Of a stretch of 64,000 nucleotides of DNA, positions 60,687 to 64,000 are shown piece after piece; position 1 is the first letter of the stretch; every line of letters begins with the position of its first letter. The position numbers and the translations under genes are program-made. The notes under the pieces were generated by a model. That model searched no databases. It saw nothing but the letters and a program-made list of their open reading frames with translations, and had not been told where the DNA came from. Source of the stretch: Trinickia fusca (GTDB lineage Bacteria > Pseudomonadota > Gammaproteobacteria > Burkholderiales > Burkholderiaceae); assembly GCF_003628145.1 (NCBI RefSeq), contig NZ_RBZV01000002.1:124001-188000 (forward strand). Direction: 5' to 3'.

Positions 60687-61592
60687 TTGATTTCGCTTGC
60701 ACACTCGTCGACGCCGCAAACGACTGCGAAAGACTCGCTAGGCTGCACGTCGAGCAGTTTTCTGACGGATATCGAGCGCAAGACGGCGCTCTTCGCGTTC
60801 TATCGAAAACACACGACCGGCCTGCGCCTCGAGCACGTTTCGACGCCGGCATCAGGACGCGGCATCCTGATCGGTATTTCGTTGTCCGACGGACATCGCC
60901 GGAAGATCATCCGCGGCAGCCGCTCGACGGCGCACGATTTCTACGCTGATTCGATCTACGTGCGCGACTTCTCCGAAGACTACCGCGCGGACATGGCATC
61001 GAATTTCGATTTCACGCTGATCGAGTTTTCGTCGCCGTTCTTCGACGGCATCGCCGACGTCGGCCGCCGCACGCGCGTCGACCGGATCGCACCGACGGTC
61101 GCGCACAACGATCGCGTGCTCGGCCAGCTCGGACGCGCGCTCGCACTTGCACTTGCACTGCAATCGAACGACGACGCCGATCCGCTGTTGCTCGACCAAC
61201 TGGGCATCGCGATCGGCACGCATGCGATGCATGCATACGGCGGCGTGCCGTCCGACGAGTCGAAGCAGCAGCGCTTATCCGCCGAGCTCGAAGCGCGTGC
61301 GAAGGACATGCTGATGGCGGGAGCGACGTCGCTCGACGAAGTCGCAAGCGCATGCCGCGTTTCGCGTGGCTATTTCATCAAGGCATTCAGCGCGGCGACG
61401 GGCAAGACTCCCCACCAGTGGCTCATCGAGCAGCGCATCGACGCCGCGAAGCATCTGCTCGCGCGCGGCGACTGGACGCTCGCGCGCATCGCAACGCATT
61501 GCGGCTTCTCGAGCCAGAGCCATTTCACGCAGACGTTCACGAAGAACGTCGGCTTGCCGCCCGGCGGATGGCGACGGCGCGCACGCGCGTGA
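60687..61592 (+). CDS. AraC-family transcriptional regulator
   Basis: A 301-residue regulator with a C-terminal AraC DNA-binding domain: first helix-turn-helix in TSLDEVASACRVSRGYFIKA, second in LARIATHCGFSSQSHFTQTF, ending VGLPPGGWRR. The N-terminal 190 residues are the ligand-binding part. The frame starts at a TTG (60687); no ATG with a good ribosome site is available nearby, so the start is uncertain. It faces a second AraC gene of similar design across a 45-bp gap. Confidence 0.85.
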   Translation: MISLAHSSTPQTTAKDSLGCTSSSFLTDIERKTALFAFYRKHTTGLRLEHVSTPASGRGILIGISLSDGHRRKIIRGSRSTAHDFYADSIYVRDFSEDYRADMASNFDFTLIEFSSPFFDGIADVGRRTRVDRIAPTVAHNDRVLGQLGRALALALALQSNDDADPLLLDQLGIAIGTHAMHAYGGVPSDESKQQRLSAELEARAKDMLMAGATSLDEVASACRVSRGYFIKAFSAATGKTPHQWLIEQRIDAAKHLLARGDWTLARIATHCGFSSQSHFTQTFTKNVGLPPGGWRRRARA

Positions 61593-61637
61593 TCGCGCAC
61601 ACCGCTCGCGTTCCTGTCCGCTTCGACGAAAGGCCCG

Positions 61638-62582
61638 TTATCTCCGGTTCACGCGCCGCCACGCGGCGGGCGGTGTGCCGATCATGCTGGTGAAGACGCG
61701 CGTCAGATGCGCCTGATCGGCAAAGCCGCATTGATGCGCGATGTCGGCGATCGGTTCGGACTTCGACAGCAAGCTGTGCTTGACGCGTTCGATCTTGTGC
61801 TCGAGCAGCCACCGGTGCGGCGTCGTGCCGACCGTTTGCCGAAACGCCTTGATGAAATAGCTGCGCGACAGGCCGCACGCGGACGCGACCTCCGAGATCG
61901 GCACCTCGCCGGCGACGTTCGTGGTGAGGATCGCCTTCGCCCGCTCCAGTTGCCAGCCTGCCAATCCGCCCTTTGCGAGCACGTTCGGCGCGGCCACGCC
62001 GTATTTCTGGATCAGGTGGATCTGTATCGCGCGCGCGACGTGGCCCGCGAGCAGCGGGCTGTGCGCCGATGTCCCGGCCGCCGCAGTCAGCAGCACGCCG
62101 ACGAGGCGCTGCAGCACTGCATCGTGGCTGTCGTCCGGACAGGCAAGCTCGCGAACGCCGCCCTTCCTCATTTCGGCTGCCAGCCCGACCAGCGTGCGGC
62201 GCGGCAGGGCGTGGAACAGCATGTCGAACGGCTCATGCAGATCGGCGCGAAACGGTTCGTCTTCCTGACGGATTCGCACGGCGATACGCGCCTCGCTGAA
62301 CGCCGCATCGTCGACGCCCTGTTCTGCGAACGATGCGCGCGCCGGCAGCGACATGCCGATCAGACAGCTATCGGAGGACGGCATGAACTCGACGACACCG
62401 AAGCCCGGCTCCGCGTGGCGCACCCGCGTCAGCACGATGGGCGCGTGGCCATCGATGCGCGCGTCGATCGTCTCGATCGTCGCGCCGCAAAACGCTTTGC
62501 GCAGGCCTACGGCAGCAACATCAGTGCAATTCATCTCGGGCTCGGCTGGTGTGCATGCGTCGGTATCGGAGAATCGCCCCAT
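61638..62582 (-). CDS. AraC-family transcriptional regulator
   Basis: A 314-residue regulator from the ATG at 62580-62582. The C-terminal AraC domain reads ISEVASACGLSRSYFIKAFR, HRWLLEHKIERVK and IADIAHQCGFADQAHLTRVF. The N-terminal part is a cupin-like sensing region (about 40-150) with VRHAEPGFGVVEFMP. It converges on the other AraC gene. The two proteins share the ACxxSRxYFIKAF and CGFxxQxHxTxxF patterns, so they may be distant paralogues. Confidence 0.9.
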   Translation of the reverse strand: MGRFSDTDACTPAEPEMNCTDVAAVGLRKAFCGATIETIDARIDGHAPIVLTRVRHAEPGFGVVEFMPSSDSCLIGMSLPARASFAEQGVDDAAFSEARIAVRIRQEDEPFRADLHEPFDMLFHALPRRTLVGLAAEMRKGGVRELACPDDSHDAVLQRLVGVLLTAAAGTSAHSPLLAGHVARAIQIHLIQKYGVAAPNVLAKGGLAGWQLERAKAILTTNVAGEVPISEVASACGLSRSYFIKAFRQTVGTTPHRWLLEHKIERVKHSLLSKSEPIADIAHQCGFADQAHLTRVFTSMIGTPPAAWRRVNRR

Positions 62583-62873
62583 GGCTATTCCTTTGGTCGG
62601 GTAAGGATAGTGGCCGATTGCATCCGTCGATAGAACAAAGGTGTTCTTTTTATAAAAACGTCGACGACGTTCGACCTTCACCAGTTGTCATTCGCGCGTC
62701 GAACGCGCATCATCTTCGCACTTCGCATCGCCGCCTCGCGCGGGCAACCGCTTTAGACGAGCCCCGCAACCGATACTCGAAAGATCCGACGGACATTGCC
62801 GATCTCAGGTCGGGGCAGCGCTCGCGTGCACACACCTCCGATGCATCATGTTCCTGGCAGAACGCACTCATCG

Positions 62874-63926
62874 ATGAATCACCTCCGAAATCTACTGGGG
62901 CATCTGCAGCCTACGGATGACTTCGCCGCGTACAGGCTCTCGCAAGATCTGGTCGAGCGCGCGTCCCGGTACGGTTCGGTCATCCGCGTCGACGCCGGCA
63001 CGGTGCTCTGCACGAACGGGGCGCGCAGCAACCACTTGTACATCGTGCTCGACGGCGCAACCCGATGCGAGCCGGACACGCACCGCTTGACTCCGTCCGG
63101 CGTCGATCACGGGCCCGGCACCTTCACCGGCGAGCTCGATCTGCTGAACGACGTCGGATGCGAGACCACGGTGATCGCGTCGTCCATGTGCCGGCTCGTG
63201 CGAATTCATCGTGCAACGCTCAAGCATCTGCTGCAACGAGAACCGGCGCTGCGCGACGTGCTCGTGCGCCTCTTCCTCCTTCGCCGCATCGGCCTGCTCG
63301 CGTCTGAGCCTTCCGTGCCGTCTTCCGCGCGTGCTACGCCGTCCGACCGCCCTCGCGACACCGTGCACGAATTCGACGTGGCGATCGTCGGCGGCGGCCT
63401 GGCCGGCATGATTGCCGCCGCACACGCCGCATCGCTGCATCTGAACACCATCGTCGTCGAAGGCCGGCTGCCGTTCGGAATCGACGAGGAATTCGCGTCG
63501 GCTGACACGGCGGCAAGCCTGCAATTCGGTCCTTATTTGACGATGAGCAACCGTACCGTTCGGTTCGACTGCGACACCTACCCGTTCGGCCTCCTCACCG
63601 ACAACGGCGAACGCATCCATGCACACGCGGCCGTCATCGCCTCGTCGCTGCGCCCGGCGTACAGCCCACGACTCGCGCGTGTCACGCTTCGCGCGAACAC
63701 CGAATGGCTGGGCGGCGCCGTCGACGTCGACGACGACGGATTCGTCCGTACGGGACGCGCGGCGTCCGGCACGACCTTCGCCGCCGCATTCGAAAGCTCG
63801 CAGCCTGGCGTATTCGCGATCGGCGAGGTGCGCGCAGGGCCGCGGCGCTCGGCCGTCGCCAACCTGTCGGAAGGCGCGGCTGTCGTCGAAGCGATTCGCT
63901 GCTTCATCCGCGCGTATCCGGCCTAA
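62874..63926 (+). CDS. cNMP-binding / thioredoxin-reductase-like protein lacking its NADPH domain
   Basis: A 350-residue protein. Residues 1 to about 150 form a Crp-type cyclic-nucleotide-binding domain (IVLDGATR; PGTFTGELDLLNDVGCETTV). A linker (about 145-165) leads to a thioredoxin-reductase-like FAD domain with FDVAIVGGGLAGMIAAAHAA at 168-187. The usual family architecture (cNMP domain plus full TrxR) is about 550 residues. Here the middle part with the NADPH site and the CxxC pair is missing, and the chain passes from the FAD strand region straight to the C-terminal FAD block GVFAIGEVRAGPRRSAVANL. So FAD may bind, but disulfide reduction is not possible. The ATG at 62874 is used. Confidence 0.75.
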   Translation: MNHLRNLLGHLQPTDDFAAYRLSQDLVERASRYGSVIRVDAGTVLCTNGARSNHLYIVLDGATRCEPDTHRLTPSGVDHGPGTFTGELDLLNDVGCETTVIASSMCRLVRIHRATLKHLLQREPALRDVLVRLFLLRRIGLLASEPSVPSSARATPSDRPRDTVHEFDVAIVGGGLAGMIAAAHAASLHLNTIVVEGRLPFGIDEEFASADTAASLQFGPYLTMSNRTVRFDCDTYPFGLLTDNGERIHAHAAVIASSLRPAYSPRLARVTLRANTEWLGGAVDVDDDGFVRTGRAASGTTFAAAFESSQPGVFAIGEVRAGPRRSAVANLSEGAAVVEAIRCFIRAYPA

Positions 63927-63958
63927 CCCGATCAGGTCGAAGCGGCACGCCCCGTCGC

Positions 63959-64000
63959 TCACAACGCTTTCTCCAACGCCTTTTCGTCGTCGACGAGCAG
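63959..64000 (-). CDS. C-terminal end of a minus-strand gene, cut by window
   Basis: Thirteen codons before a TGA at 63959-63961, read on the minus strand as LLVDDEKALEKAL. The codon pattern is protein-like, but too short to identify. It would be the 3' end of a gene starting beyond base 64000. Confidence 0.3.
   Translation of the reverse strand: MLVDDEKALEKAL

Noticed and set aside
1-64000. CRISPR arrays, rRNA or tRNA genes
   Set aside because: No regularly spaced repeats, tRNA cloverleaf boxes or rRNA segments were recognised by reading; a covariance-model scan would be decisive.

Overview
The window is GC-rich, densely coded DNA typical of a Burkholderiaceae chromosome (Burkholderia, Paraburkholderia or Trinickia type). 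This placement rests on base composition, the many LysR/AraC regulators and the kinds of catabolic and transport genes. No rRNA, tRNA or CRISPR array was seen.

Left flank (1-11321): ordinary chromosomal genes. These are an alpha/beta hydrolase (cut by the window edge), a metallophosphoesterase, a glutathione S-transferase and a GNAT acetyltransferase. A minus-strand run follows that looks like one unit: a NitT/TauT-type ABC importer (binding protein, ATPase, permease) and then a sensor kinase/response regulator pair with overlapping ends. A YjeH-like amino-acid transporter and a nitroreductase divergent from a LysR regulator complete the flank.

Tailocin locus (11328-32343): a complete Mu-like contractile tail module with no capsid, portal, terminase, transposase or integrase gene. 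Reading along the minus strand from 30.5 kb there are early regulators (two winged-helix proteins and an antiterminator-Q-like protein), about 570 bp with three stacked hairpins, and then the tail genes in Mu order: gp37, gp38, sheath, tube, tail-assembly chaperone with a -1 frameshift, tape measure, gp43-gp48, two tandem tail-fibre/assembly cassettes. A lysis cassette follows (membrane proteins, endolysin, lipoprotein, lipase). On the plus strand a small Cro/CI-like repressor is followed by a DUF6932-like nucleotidyltransferase and a coiled-coil protein. Operator-like palindromes overlap the divergent early promoter. The best reading is an R-type (phage-tail-like) bacteriocin controlled by repression and probably by antitermination.

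Redox genes (32416-36945): a LysR regulator divergent from a DsbA-family protein, a GST and a 707-residue fusion of a PNPOx-like domain, a ferredoxin reductase and a 2Fe-2S ferredoxin. A lone AAA ATPase (36972-37724) follows.

Signalling operon (38072-47229): TelA, a von Willebrand A protein, a zinc-ribbon/FHA protein, a GlnX-like four-helix membrane protein, a helical partner, a PknG-like Ser/Thr kinase (zinc ribbons, kinase, helical repeats) and a zinc-ribbon PP2C phosphatase. It resembles the actinobacterial PknG-GarA-GlnX circuit merged with the VWA/TelA/phosphatase theme of Ter-type stress systems. With the tailocin it is the most interesting part of the window.

Right flank (47446-64000): a lipoprotein; an apparently transferred RidA plus Tat-exported flavin amine/amino-acid oxidase pair; and an accessory catabolic region (outer-membrane porin, VOC protein, YtcJ-like amidohydrolase, XapX protein, isochorismatase-like hydrolase, LysR, FAD monooxygenase, MFS exporter, two AraC regulators). 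It ends with an unusual cNMP-binding/thioredoxin-reductase-like protein that has lost its NADPH-binding domain.
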